Assembly (NCBI GenBank): GCA_051453625.1
Contig: JBOZIK010000001.1
Span: 24,557,337-24,587,844, forward strand
Length of the DNA: 30,508 nt
Source: Welwitschia mirabilis
Taxonomy: Eukaryota; Gnetophyta; Gnetopsida; Welwitschiales
Reading direction: 5' to 3'
The notes beneath the pieces were generated by a model, which worked only from the letters and a program-made list of their open reading frames with translations, was not told where the DNA came from and made no database searches. The stretch's first letter is position 1; each line of letters opens with the position of its first letter. This document shows positions 1 through 11,041 of the stretch, in pieces. Both the position numbers and the translations under genes were made by a program.

Positions 1-5
1 AACAA

Positions 6-108
6 TTGCCGACATTTTGCTCCGACATATTGCCGACAAAATGGCGACATGTCTCCCCGACACGACTTTTTGAGTCCACCGACATTTTGATTTGCCGACA
101 TTTTAATC
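6..108. repeat. CCGACATTTT-type short repeat cluster
   Basis: Within about 100 bases the core CGACA recurs at least seven times, mostly as GCCGACATTTT or close variants (near 9, 24, 34, 48, 58, 79 and 97). The spacing is irregular. The reverse complement of the same core (GTCGGCAAAA) clusters again at 10399-10475. It may be the cut edge of a larger repeat that continues left of the window. Confidence 0.5.
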
Positions 109-1582
109 ATTGGACTAGCCTTGGAATAACTACCTAGACTCTTAACTGCAACATCAATGGTAACATCCAAACTTTTTGCCATGTTTAAAGTTACCATCAT
201 TAATGGTTAATTGTATTTATTGTAATGGGTTTGGTATTCAATCCCCATCCCCACTTTTGAAATGCATGATAACTCCTTTTGTAATGTGCTAAATTACAAA
301 AAGGTTAATAAAAAGCATTGATTTTCCTTCTGGTTTTTGAAACACATTGTTGGGCACCTTTGGTTCCATAGAGATTTTTCTTCCTTAGCTTCTTAAGGAC
401 CTCCTTAGAGGTGCCATAGAAAAGTCTATAGCATTCCACAAACTAGAAGGTAAGTGGGATTGCTGTAGGCCATAGCAATACCCCTGCTTGCTTTTTTAAG
501 GTAGTTCATACAACTACAAATGAAAGTACCCTTTAAATTAGCTTCCAATAGAGAAGGAGGCGGGAGAATACCTACAAGAGGTTGGCAAAGCATGAAGGAA
601 TAGGAAAAGGGAAAACCAAAGGACAATAAAACCCTTTAAAAGATTGGAAAGGAGGTAAAAACCCTCATTCCACTAACATCACTATAGAACATGAAAGGAA
701 GGAGATAATACATTAAAATAAAACCTAATCCAGATAAAAGGAAATGATTTAAGATTTTAATTATTATAGTGTGGAAGAGGGGTATGCCCTCTTGGATATC
801 TCATCTTTTCAAGTATTGAAAGCATACACTAGAGTGAACAAGAAGGCATTCACAAGCAAAAGCCTATTTATCAATGCTTGAAATCTCTCTTAAGACAAAA
901 CTTGTGTTGGAAATGAAAGGCCTTACACAAACCTAAAAGAACACCATGCATAGGTCATAGAGACAATGCCCCTAGATGCACTCTAGAAGTTCCTTTGCTT
1001 AAGGAAGAAAACTAGTTGCCACACAAATAGGGTAGCAGGACATGGTGGAGGTAAAGGAAACTCTAAACCTATGTTTAAGAGAGAAATGGACCATGGGTGG
1101 GTAAGAAAAAGCAACAACCCAATGGGAGAAAGAATCGTCGTAGGTTCAATAAGAAATGAGGCCTCTTACATGAGTAAAACATCTCAAGCTCGCATAATGG
1201 GTAACAGAGGAAGAGTGTAAGCTTTCCACTAGATATCTAAGTCCCAGAATCACTTCTCATGAAAGTGAATGCCATAAGGTTTCATGGAGGGTCCACACAA
1301 GTATTTTAACAGCATTATACCAAGCCTAATAATATGAAATCATAGGCTTACGAATCCTTTGCATAGTACTTTTTGCTTCACAAAAGGTGTAAAGAATGTC
1401 TTCTAAGAGTGGCACAACTATGTAGCGATACTATGCAGGAGTTCCAAACATTAGCAAGGAGAGTAAATTTGTTATCTCATGTTTATCTAAAGAGCAAAGT
1501 CAAAAGCATTTGGCCTAATTAGTCTAGTAGAAAATCTTGGATCCTTCAAGTCGAGGCTACAAGAGAGCGTTTTCGTAAGGGA

Positions 1583-1625
1583 GGAATACATTTTGGACAA
1601 CTGAGGGATACATTTTGGACAACTC
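1583..1625. repeat. 22-bp tandem duplication
   Basis: The string ATACATTTTGGACAACT occurs twice head to tail, 22 bases apart, at about 1586 and 1608. This is a simple local duplication with no coding consequence that I can see. Confidence 0.7.
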
Positions 1626-2026
1626 ATCCTTCATGAGTGCAAAATCATGATTCCACACTAGTACTTCACTCGTACTGAAGTGACTCCTAAGCTCCTCTTA
1701 GTTTATTATTCCAATTAGTTCCCATTATGCTACTTGAGAGTAGTTTTTTTCTACTCTCACATACTACAATTGCTTGAACACTAGAATCACTTTGTTTCTT
1801 TCTTTCAATTGGAAGGAAGTATGATCTAGAGCATTTGACATAATGATCCTTTGACCAATGTCTATGGATATACTCCTATATAATCTTCTTCAACATTCTT
1901 TAGAGAAATTTGAAGTGGCAATAGGGTTTGGAGGTAAATGAGAAGGTACTGCATTCAAGCAGTTTTGTAAGTCTAGTGGCGAGTCTACAAGTACTCTCCA
2001 AGTTGCAAGTCTCTAAAGGCTTCCAA

Positions 2027-2126
2027 NNNNNNNNNNNNNNNNNNNNNNNNNNNNNNNNNNNNNNNNNNNNNNNNNNNNNNNNNNNNNNNNNNNNNNNNNN
2101 NNNNNNNNNNNNNNNNNNNNNNNNNN
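2027..2126. other. assembly gap, 100 N
   Basis: Exactly 100 N, the usual placeholder for a gap of unknown size. It hides the low-coordinate end of LTR copy D. Confidence 0.95.
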
Positions 2127-3173
2127 TTGGAGGTGAATAGGGTGTTAATAATTTTTAGCAGAATTTATTTCACACCTGAAATAATAATCTTAAGAAATTT
2201 AAAGAACATCACGGATTTATAGTGATTTGGTAAGCTGCCTACTCTACTCTCAGGAGGCAGCAACAACCTTCAGCCTTTTGGTTCCTTTAACGCTTTTCTT
2301 CACGAAACTTATAATCTCCTTATCTTGAAGGGTCTACAATTCTTTCGACACCCTTCACAAGGGTCTTAATGTTTTCACAACAGGCTCTCCCAGAGCACAA
2401 TGCAATAGCTCTAATTTGATATGAGTGCTGATGGAGTGTATGCCTAACTTGCGACAATCACCAGCTTGTACAATCAAATGCTCTCCAAGGAGCTGATGTC
2501 TTAATACGCTACATGACATTTACATCAAAAGAATAGACCAGAGGATAATGCAATGTATACAGAATCTTTATAAAATTTTCTCAAAGTTTGGAAGTAGTTT
2601 TCATGGACCTGGTGCACTTTTAATGTCACGACACCAAAAACTAGTTGTTGCAACTTCGTGTAGAGTGCCCTTTTTCTTTGGCTCATGTGCCAGATGAATG
2701 ATTTGACCGTTTGCCCCTTGATTTGCTAAATTTGATGTCTCCTACGGTAAACCTTCTACTTCAATGTTTACTGACCTGGACATCCCCATCAAAAATTTCG
2801 GAGATCCTGATTTTAATCACTTTTTTTGTCCCAACTAAGAGGAAGGTTGGATGTCCCCATTCAAAGGCAAACATCCCTTTTTCCACAATACTGTATACAG
2901 GACTGGATGTCTTGAGAAGATAGGTCGGATGTCCCACTATGAAATAAGTGCTAATAGGTGTGGATGTCTCGAGAAGATAGGTTGGACATCATAGTATTAA
3001 ATAATTGCTAGTAGGTGCAGATGTCTCGAGAAGATAGGTCGGGCATGCTCATATAAAATGTTGTGCACAGATCCGGACCTCCCAGACAGTAAAGCCGGAC
3101 ACCCCATGATTTAGTTGGCTCAATTTAGAATGTGTGAGATCCAAGATCATCGTTGAAACTCATTTCTTCAACA
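2127..3173 (-). mobile_element. LTR copy D of the GACGTCC family (old, partial)
   Basis: The segment aligns by eye with the LTRs at 16704, 18501 and 25554. It has the GGAGGTGAATAGGGT block after the gap, the 'tttatagtg...ctactc...ggcagcaac...ttcagcc' block at 2215-2275, a degenerate GACGTCC array at 2776-3108, and the terminal TTCTTCAACA at 3164-3173. A TATA-like TATAAAG lies on the minus strand at 2572-2566. The outer end in this orientation is TGTTGAAG. No polypurine tract follows 3173, so it is a solo LTR or a 5' LTR; its other end falls in the N gap. All central CpGs of the array are lost, which makes it the most decayed copy here. Confidence 0.75.
2776..3108 (-). repeat. U3 array of decayed GACGTCC units (LTR D)
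   Basis: About ten units of the form GGATGTCC, GGACATCC or GGACACCCC are spaced roughly 25-40 bases apart. None keeps the central CG of GACGTC. The position relative to the TATA-like box matches the arrays of the better-preserved LTRs. Confidence 0.7.
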
Positions 3174-3289
3174 ATCATATCCAGATGTGGTAAAGTACAT
3201 ACACTTTGCCAATATATAGTCCCATAGTTACCTTTACTTCATTACATAAGCCAACTGAACCAAATTGAATTGATGACAGGGTACAAAAC

Positions 3290-3880
3290 ACAAGTCCATA
3301 CCCTACATTTTGTGACTAATAAGTAGACAATAGATTGTGACAAAATCTTGGAGAGTAGTAAACATCTAGGATAGTTAGTATCTTATTATTGAGTCTCAGT
3401 TTTGTGGTGCCAACTCCTACAAATATGATTGCTTCTCCATTTTTAGTTTTTGGACGCTCATTATTACTTAGACTTTGAAAATTAGTTAATAGAGATTTAA
3501 TGCTAGTAATATGAGCAACATCATGATCTTCTATGTTATTAGAAGGGTTATTTACAACATTACAAGTATTTTCTAAAGAAACAATAACTATTTTAGTTCC
3601 ATAGCCTTTATGTTGGCTAGGATTACAATTTTATAGCCTTGTTTCTGACGAATCAACATGTTTATCTCCTGTAATGCCCCACTGACATCCTCTTTGACTC
3701 CAATTTCTTTTCTTTCCTTTTCCACTCTTCAAAAATTTTTCATCTTCTTGCCATGAGGAATCCTGGGATTGTCCCAACAATTGTTAATAGAGTGGTCTAC
3801 TTTGTTGTAGATGCTGCAAAAGTCATTATGGCTTTTCCTTTTTGATCCATGGTACTTGAAAGACATTACCGCCTCTCATG
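3290..3880 (-). pseudogene. decayed Copia gag zinc knuckle and protease/pre-integrase remnant
   Basis: Read on the minus strand, 3825-3770 encodes a knuckle-like segment FCSIYNKVDHSINNCW, in which the second cysteine of the CCHC pattern is replaced by Y. After a stretch with stops and a frame change, a long frame from about 3635 to 3300 includes NGEAIIFVGVGTTKLRLNN near 3440-3385 and ILDVYYSPRFCHNLLS near 3360-3310. That order (knuckle, then GxGT-K-L, then DV-Y-P-NLLS) is typical of a Copia polyprotein just before the GAG-pre-integrase domain. The rest of pol is absent; LTR D lies just beyond, so the copy may have been cut by that insertion. It is clearly non-functional. Confidence 0.6.
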
Positions 3881-4070
3881 CATTCCATCCCACCTTGATT
3901 TCATAGTCCTATAGGAACCCGATCAGTTGTGTGTAAGATATATTCCTAGAGTGGAGTTTTGTAGCTTACATTATCAGAATTATGGGGCATACTTCCTTGG
4001 TGGTGCCTTAATCGGATAGTACTTTAGGTCCTTTTTTCACAAATTTCTCCCTTGCTGATGTAGTTTCTTA

Positions 4071-5018
4071 CAGTGTTGCAAGCTTGCCAAGTCTTGGCAA
4101 GTACTCAGTGAGTCCCAAGTCTCCAACAAATTGCGAGTCAGGTTGCTCGAAGCTTGCTGAGTTCAACTCTGTACATGAAACTCATGAGTCTTGGCGAGTT
4201 TGCGCGAGTCTTAGCGAGCACTCATTAGGGAGGGTTAAAAAAGAAGTTTAAAAAACACTTTTTTAAACACATTTGGTGGGGCCCAATAACATTTTGGCCA
4301 ATAAAAAAGCTTTCTTCTCTACTCTAATAAAGATGTCACTCATTTAGGATTGTGAGAGAAGATTTTTGAAGTGCAAAGCAGCCTGTGAACTCCGAACAAT
4401 GAAATATATAGGCCTGTCTTTCTCATTTCAGTGTGTATTTATTATTTAGTATTCTTTTTTATATTATTTTTCATAGTTTTCACTTGTTAAACTAGTCTAT
4501 TTCGAAGTAGAAATACGATTCGAATCATCTAATGAAGAAGAAGAAGAAGAAGAAATTGAGGATGAAGACTCAAATGAAACATATTCTGAATAGAGTGAAT
4601 AGCATAGATTTAGCCTTTTTTGTACTTTTGATTTGTAATGGACACTCATGAAACACTGATACCAATTTAGCTAACTTTTTTTGGTAACTATTAGTAAATG
4701 GGTGTTGGAACTTTTGATTTGTACCTTAGTTTTTGAAAATTATAGAAATGTTGTTGACAGTTATGATTTAAAAAGTTATTCTATAAAAGATGTCAATGCA
4801 TTGTATATTTTACATTTATTTAAATGTCTTAATGTAGTGTAGGAAGTCTAAAATGTCATTAAAATCCTTAAACTTGTATTTAAAATGCTAAAAAATAAGA
4901 CTCTTTAGTGATTCTTTTTGATTCCCAAGTTTTTGCCGAGTCAGCTCCCAAGTCAAGTCGAGTCACAGGTTTTTTCCCCTAGCCAACATGGGTGGCAAGT
5001 CTGAGTCTTGCACCACTG
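4071..5018. mobile_element. hAT-like non-autonomous DNA transposon
   Basis: The left end reads CAGTGTTGCAAG, and the reverse complement of the right end reads CAGTGGTGCAAG, giving an imperfect terminal inverted repeat that starts CAGTG, as in many hAT elements. Both subterminal regions (4105-4230 and 4930-5005) are packed with GAGTC/CAAGTC motifs, resembling the subterminal repeats bound by hAT transposases. The flanking 8-mers (GTTTCTTA left, CATCCAAG right) do not match, so the target duplication has decayed, the ends are misplaced, or the copy is rearranged. At about 950 bp it cannot encode a full transposase. Confidence 0.5.
4504..4593 (+). pseudogene. possible acidic C-terminal coding remnant inside the hAT-like element
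   Basis: A 29-codon open segment ending in TAG reads as a strongly acidic tail (EEEEEEE followed by IEDEDSNETYSE). Acidic C-terminal tails occur on plant hAT/BED-type transposases, so it may be the last piece of an ancestral transposase. The GAA run can equally be a simple microsatellite. No other transposase domain is visible. Confidence 0.25.
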
Positions 5019-5932
5019 CATCCAAGGATACTTGAGGATCACAGAATTAGACCCTTTACAAGCTTATCTTCATTAGTATTGGAGGACGATAACAGATCTT
5101 GCAAAGCAACGTTCTACTTGGCCTTACCTTTATTTTTGGATTAGGCTTTTGCTTATGAACTCAGCAAAGAAACAACAATTGCATTTGTAGAAAACCTACA
5201 ACAATTGCTTTCAAAAACGAGATGCAAAATGAATAAGACAATCTTCTTTAAAGCTCTAACCTTACTAATTTAATAGGTGGAATGATGCAATTTGTGAAGT
5301 GAATCAAGAGGTGGAGAAATCCAATTTGTGGAGATGGATGAATACATAGAGCTTACGGATGGACTGAGCTGTTGTAAAGGCAATTTTGACATTGTGTCTT
5401 TTGTTTTTTTGCATTGTGCACTGGAAGAAGCAATTTAACCCCTAAACTAGAACCTCAATTATACCTTAGCTTTCATGCCAATATATTCTTCACTGGCAAT
5501 AGAACCAGATAACTGGTTCATTAATTCTTCATTTTTTGCAAAGATGTCATTTTAACAGTAGACTTGCAGCCGTTGCAACATCACTGTGTTGCCCATTCAA
5601 GCCTTCATACTGCAGAAATTTGTCGCAAGAATGTTCTTCACTGTCAAATTTAATCTTGGAGATCAGTTGATCTGTTTTAAGCTACAGAATTCCTCTTGAG
5701 TTTGTTTGTGCTTCAAATTTGTTATAAAAAAAGAATGCTACATCTCTTGTCAAGCTAGGGAATTCTGTGAATTTGCTGGATAAGAGCTATACTGTGAATA
5801 GTCAATTAGATATATGTTAAATGAACTACTTCATAGATCTTCTCTTTCAAGATGGATCAAAAGTCTAGTTTTACACCCGTACAATAAGCAAAATTATTTT
5901 AAAAAGGGATACTAATAATATTTCTGCAATAC
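5019..5932. other. no gene seen; possible MECR intron or 3' flank
   Basis: There is no recognisable coding segment on either strand. I looked on the minus strand for the next expected MECR exon (family motif around L-R-G-F-W) and did not find it. The stretch may be part of a long intron of the MECR gene, or unrelated DNA downstream of a truncated copy. Confidence 0.4.
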
Positions 5933-7188
5933 CTTAAAAATGAAAGAGGATGTTGGAACTGTAATAGGCTTTTTTGACATCCCACCATAGGTTACCATCC
6001 GTCCACCTTGCCTAAAATTTGTAAAGAGACAGTTAGAGAAAAGGGAAGCCTTGAAGAAATAGTGACAAACTATAAGAATAGAAACAGACCAATCTCAACA
6101 GCAACAGAGAAACTTACCTTAGAAATTTTAAGACTAATGATGCAGCATTACCACCAACACAATTAAGAGCTAGCAATGGCTCAGGGATGTTTCTCTTGAG
6201 CAATCAAACAAAGTGAAGTAAATCAACAGAAGAAACAAAAACAATTTTCTGTAAATTAAAGAGTCCTTGAGAATAGTAAATCAAAGCATTTTTCCTATTA
6301 CTACAAATGTCCAAAAGTTCTCTACTGAGCAAGTAAATGCAAGCTAGAATCCAAAAAAAGAAATTGGCAAAACACATACTAAAAGGCTCTTTATGTTCTT
6401 TATTTCCAATTCATTTTCAGAAAACACCTCTGTTGCACCTATTTCTTTAAGCCTTTTTTTGACATCTTCCAGAGCTGGCCTAAAAGATCTTACATTGATT
6501 AGAGTTGTGTTGAAATTAAAATTTTCATTTTACTTGATGAAAATACGTCACATGACAACTTGTTTAAAATCCAATCATTCAAAAATAATTAGAAGACTCA
6601 CCTATCTCTAACTATATTTACTGTATGAATATCCCGTAAGCGTGCAATTTGTATTATACATTGTCCAACAATGCTTGTTGCACCATTTTGCACCACAGCA
6701 TCTCCTGATTCAAGAAAATAAGGCAAATCAAAATACCCAGGTAAAAGAACAAAAATGTGGAAACACTTAAGAAAATAAACAAAAATCATACAAACCAGCT
6801 TTTAGAGGAACAAAATCTTCCAGCATTCGTAGAGCTGTTGGTGGGTTAACAGACACTGTAGCAGCATACTCGACTGGTATGTTCTTTGGGACCTTATACC
6901 ATGCACTTTCCTCCTTTACAACATATGTTTGCCAAGTTCCTGAATGTAAACCTTATTCCTTTTGAATTCTCTAAGTCTAAATTAATCTCTAAAATCTGAA
7001 AAATGGAGCTTAGACACAAAACAAAATTAAAGAAAGACTAGAAAGTAATGATATACCAAATGATGGAGGTAATGGGATAACCCAATCACCGATGGAAAAT
7101 TTTTCCACTTCAGGGCCTAAAGCTTCTATTTCTCCAACACCTTCATAGCCTCCTATTGCAGGTAAGGAGGGGCGAACAGGATAAACAC
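5933..7188 (-). CDS. MECR: trans-2-enoyl-CoA reductase, mitochondrial type; six internal exons
   Basis: The protein belongs to the MDR superfamily; the family's role is NADPH-dependent reduction of trans-2-enoyl thioesters in the last step of mitochondrial fatty-acid synthesis. Six exons lie on the minus strand: 7188-7057, 6939-6796, 6714-6602, 6480-6380, 6194-6118 and 6011-5933. Every internal intron is GT...AG (donors GTATAT, GTTTGT, GTGAGT, GTATGT, GTAAGT), and phases join without a break. Hallmarks in order: VYPVRPSLPAIGGYEGVGE, GDWVIPLPPSFGTWQTYV, YAATVSVNPPTALRML, then the nucleotide-binding stretch VVQNGATSIVGQCIIQIARL, IVRDR, NCVGGNAASLVLKFLR and MVTYGGMSKKPITVP. The transit-peptide exon(s), the N-terminal domain start and the C-terminal exon(s) were not found. 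It could be part of a live gene with very long introns or a truncated genomic fragment. No stop codon or frameshift is seen in about 215 codons, which argues for recent or present function. Confidence 0.88.
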
Positions 7189-7589
7189 CTTCAGATACAA
7201 TATACTTCGAGTTAGACATGAATCAGTCTCTGAATAATTAAGTCAAACAAACTTTTGAACCAGTTATAGAAACTATATCCTGTACAAATGAGAGGAGTTC
7301 AATTCCTTCTGTTTGAATCCTATAACAATAATTAAATTCATATCAAAAATTTTTAAAGCATGTAAGTGGCTGTAGTTACCGTCTAGTCAATTTCTATATC
7401 TTGGTTTCATAAACCTAGGATGGTGAGAACTCCATTTTAACTTCGTAGCATGCCATTGTCGGTCACAAATTTAGTTAACAGATTGCCCTTCTAATGATCA
7501 GTTTATGACAACATCATTTTGACTCACACACAGTGATTAAGACATGCAAATATAAAATTATATAAACTATAAATTCCTGGCAAATATAG
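7189..7589. other. no gene seen; flank or intron upstream of MECR exons
   Basis: The acceptor before the first MECR exon reads TATCTGAAG on the minus strand, ending at 7189. No upstream MECR exon is recognisable between here and the opposite-strand methionyl-tRNA synthetase piece. Either a long intron begins here or the gene copy is broken. Confidence 0.45.
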
Positions 7590-7856
<267 letters not shown>

Positions 7857-7972
7857 TAGTTCCCTCAAGGAGCATGTCATGGGCATGGTGCAGAAAGTGA
7901 GACAACACTATTCAACCCTTTCATTCAGTTCTGCTTGTGCAACTATATTAGATAATGCTAATGCTAGAAATG

Positions 7973-8252
7973 TATGCCCTAATAAGGCAGGTTGAAAATC
8001 AGTTTTGATCTGATTTAAATGCGATATTTTTCTCCTTCTTTTGTGCTTATCCTCATTCCATTTTGTATGCCCTGATAAGGCAGGCTGAAAATCAGTTTTG
8101 ATCTGATTTGAATGCCATTTTTTTTTCCTTCTTTTGTACTTATCCTCATTCCATTTTGTATGCTCTGATAAGGCAGGACGAAAATCAGTTTTGATCTTAT
8201 TTGAATGCCATATTTTTCTCCTTTTTTTTGTACTTGTCCTCATTCCATTTTG
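7973..8252. repeat. 93-bp minisatellite, three copies
   Basis: Three head-to-tail units at 7973-8065, 8066-8158 and 8159-8252 each begin TATG(C/T)(C/T)CT-ATAAGGCAGG and end CCTCATTCCATTTTG; a fourth unit breaks off after TATGCCC. Unit length is 93, 93 and 94 bases. Because 93 is divisible by three, the minus strand stays open across the array with a basic 31-residue repeat (TDFQPALSGHTKWNEDK...), which is probably a by-product of the unit length. Confidence 0.9.
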
Positions 8253-8615
8253 TATGCCCAAAAGTTATCAATTTCTGTTTAGAAAAGGAGGAAGACATCT
8301 ATTTTAATTGCATATAGAGTGGGCGCAATGTGACAAGACAAGCCAAAAAGACAAAGACAACACAGAAGTTCCTCAGAGGAGGAGAAAATTGGAAGGGCCT
8401 TTCATGTTATTGTGCAGAAGAGAAAAGATGGGCTTGTGATAATGGTTACCTATGAAGAGAGCATTATAAAACGGTTGATGCAGACAAGCTAATAAAGATT
8501 TGCAATTGGCAAATGTACCCTTGTTGATGTTGACTATCAGGTTTCTTTTATTGAATGAATTGATATTAATTTAGATTCGTTTGTTTCTATCTCCATGCCC
8601 TTGCAATTATTATTT
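8253..8615. other. no gene seen between minisatellite and gap
   Basis: AT-rich sequence without a recognisable motif or a sustained open frame. Confidence 0.4.
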
Positions 8616-9464
8616 NNNNNNNNNNNNNNNNNNNNNNNNNNNNNNNNNNNNNNNNNNNNNNNNNNNNNNNNNNNNNNNNNNNNNNNNNNNNNNNNNNNNN
8701 NNNNNNNNNNNNNNNNNNNNNNNNNNNNNNNNNNNNNNNNNNNNNNNNNNNNNNNNNNNNNNNNNNNNNNNNNNNNNNNNNNNNNNNNNNNNNNNNNNNN
8801 NNNNNNNNNNNNNNNNNNNNNNNNNNNNNNNNNNNNNNNNNNNNNNNNNNNNNNNNNNNNNNNNNNNNNNNNNNNNNNNNNNNNNNNNNNNNNNNNNNNN
8901 NNNNNNNNNNNNNNNNNNNNNNNNNNNNNNNNNNNNNNNNNNNNNNNNNNNNNNNNNNNNNNNNNNNNNNNNNNNNNNNNNNNNNNNNNNNNNNNNNNNN
9001 NNNNNNNNNNNNNNNNNNNNNNNNNNNNNNNNNNNNNNNNNNNNNNNNNNNNNNNNNNNNNNNNNNNNNNNNNNNNNNNNNNNNNNNNNNNNNNNNNNNN
9101 NNNNNNNNNNNNNNNNNNNNNNNNNNNNNNNNNNNNNNNNNNNNNNNNNNNNNNNNNNNNNNNNNNNNNNNNNNNNNNNNNNNNNNNNNNNNNNNNNNNN
9201 NNNNNNNNNNNNNNNNNNNNNNNNNNNNNNNNNNNNNNNNNNNNNNNNNNNNNNNNNNNNNNNNNNNNNNNNNNNNNNNNNNNNNNNNNNNNNNNNNNNN
9301 NNNNNNNNNNNNNNNNNNNNNNNNNNNNNNNNNNNNNNNNNNNNNNNNNNNNNNNNNNNNNNNNNNNNNNNNNNNNNNNNNNNNNNNNNNNNNNNNNNNN
9401 NNNNNNNNNNNNNNNNNNNNNNNNNNNNNNNNNNNNNNNNNNNNNNNNNNNNNNNNNNNNNNNN
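8616..9464. other. assembly gap, 849 N
   Basis: A sized gap, not a 100-N placeholder. Open frames crossing it on both strands are artefacts of the Ns. Confidence 0.95.
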
Positions 9465-9888
9465 CAAATAATTGGTGTCTTCATACAAGTTGAAAGGGCT
9501 TATTTAATTGACACCTTTTATGTGTTTTTGAATCTGCATAACTTACTGTTGAATCATTAAAGATCCTTGTAAAGATTTCGGGCCTTACTACACATTTAGG
9601 TCAAAATTGTGACCTACAGATGGAAGCTCATTGAAACTAATAGCAAAGGAACCAAAGGAAGCTACAAAACAATGAGAAACTTAGCACATTTAATTACAAA
9701 GCATGTAAGGTACGAATCTTCTAATCTGTAGGAGATAAACCCTACCCAAGGATTTTAATGGGGGCAAGGATGACATTCTATGCTAGGGATGATCTTGATA
9801 GCCAGATTGAAAGAAAGTGAGATCAGAGTACAGGGCATTGCCCTTTACTATGGAAATAGAAATAAAATATTGAAAATGTGAGAGCAAA

Positions 9889-10380
9889 TTAATGCAGAAA
9901 TATTAAGAACTCACAAAGCTTTTGTAGCAAATATTCAAAATGCGGTAAAAGTAGAGTTTGCAACAAACAAAAAGCTCCATTTATTAATGACACAACAATA
10001 CAAAGGGCCAATCCTTGCCCAAAGCACACAAAAATAACTACAGAATGATTTGCTCTCAGGGTTTTTGAATGATGTATACGAAGATACGATGGGATCAAGT
10101 GCTTGCATGATGTTCTCGGCTTGGGTTATGTTGGGGATAAGGATGTTTGAGTAGCTTAGATACTATATGAATGGCTAAAATGACACTGACTTTCAAAATA
10201 AAGGATTAAAGAGGTATTTATAAACATGTTTAGCGTTTTTAGGGATTCTGCAACATGTCAAAAGGTGGTCGGTTGGCCCTATTAGGCTTGTTTAGGGTTT
10301 GGGTTGTCCAAACACATGTTGTTAAGCTATTTTGGACATTCAAACCCTACTTAGAGTGGTTGGATGCCCAGAATAGAAAT
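9889..10380 (-). mobile_element. possible very old LTR-like relic
   Basis: The layout mirrors the minus-strand LTRs of the GACGTCC family. There is a U5/R-like block at 9889-10100 with 'acaatacaaagggcc', a minus-strand TATAAATA at 10222-10215, and beyond it decayed units GGTTGTCC (10305), GGACATTC (10334) and GGATGCCC (10362). No clean termini are visible and similarity is weak. A related block seems to recur at 13740-14230. Treat it as a candidate only. Confidence 0.3.
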
Positions 10381-10387
10381 ATGGCTC

Positions 10388-10486
10388 AGTGATTAAATAG
10401 TCGGCAAAAGAAAAAAGTCTGCAATCTCAAAAAATAGTCTGGGTCGTCGAGTCGAAGACTAGTCGGCAAAAAAGTCGGCATTAAAA
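10388..10486. repeat. GTCGGCAAAA short repeat cluster
   Basis: AGTCGGCAAAAG, AGTCGGCAAAAAAG and AGTCGGCATT occur within 90 bases, with AGTCTGCAATC and GGTCGTCGAGTCG between them. The core is the reverse complement of the TTTTGCCGAC-like motif clustered at the left edge of the window. The block starts CAGTGATT, so it could be the decayed end of a hAT-like element; no partner end was found. Confidence 0.45.
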
Positions 10487-11007
10487 AAGCATTAAAAATC
10501 ATTTTTCTTTATTTTCAACAATATAAGACATTAGTGAATAACTAAATCCACTTATTGATTAAGTGATATGACTGTGTGAAGGACATGGTACTTGTTTACC
10601 CACAGTGTGAAAAGGAGAAAGAGGTAAAAATAAAGAAACTACATTTCATCAATAAGGGCTTTCTAAGAAGGGTTCAAGAACAATAAGTAGGCTCCTCAAG
10701 ATGAATAAAGGCTGCCTTAGGATAAAGAAGTATGGGTCTTCCAAAACGATGCAGAATCCAAGGGCTTTTGTTCCTCAATGTTTGTGCTTTGTCATTCAAG
10801 AAGTGATAAAAACAAGGGAAAGTAAAAGGAAGTACCTTACTTGGTAATAGACAGAAGTACAATACCAACAGTTCTGCACTATGCTATTCATACATAACAG
10901 AATGCACAGCCCAACATGGCCATTCTTATTCTCATATGATCATATCTTTATTCCTTTTATGGAAATGTGAAAGGGTCTGATCACTTTGCGTTGTGTTATT
11001 TCATAAC
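10487..11007. other. no gene seen
   Basis: AT-rich unique-looking sequence without a motif that I can identify. Confidence 0.4.
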
Positions 11008-11041
11008 TTGCTCGTTTGATTAGTTACACAATTGTTATTCT

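Larger units (their letters stand above)
1..2026. other. gene-free AT-rich stretch
   Basis: I see no coding region here. Both strands carry only short open frames with no recognisable motif. The only structure is a CCGAC-rich cluster at the left edge and a 22-bp tandem duplication near 1583, both listed separately. It is probably old intergenic or intronic DNA. Confidence 0.5.

Noticed and set aside
2776-3108. Regularly spaced short repeats that superficially look like a CRISPR array
   Set aside because: Units are short, degenerate and irregularly spaced, inside a plant LTR; no CRISPR features.
8537-9560. Four open frames of about 290-320 codons across 8537-9560
   Set aside because: Almost all residues come from the 849-N gap; only short tails are real sequence.
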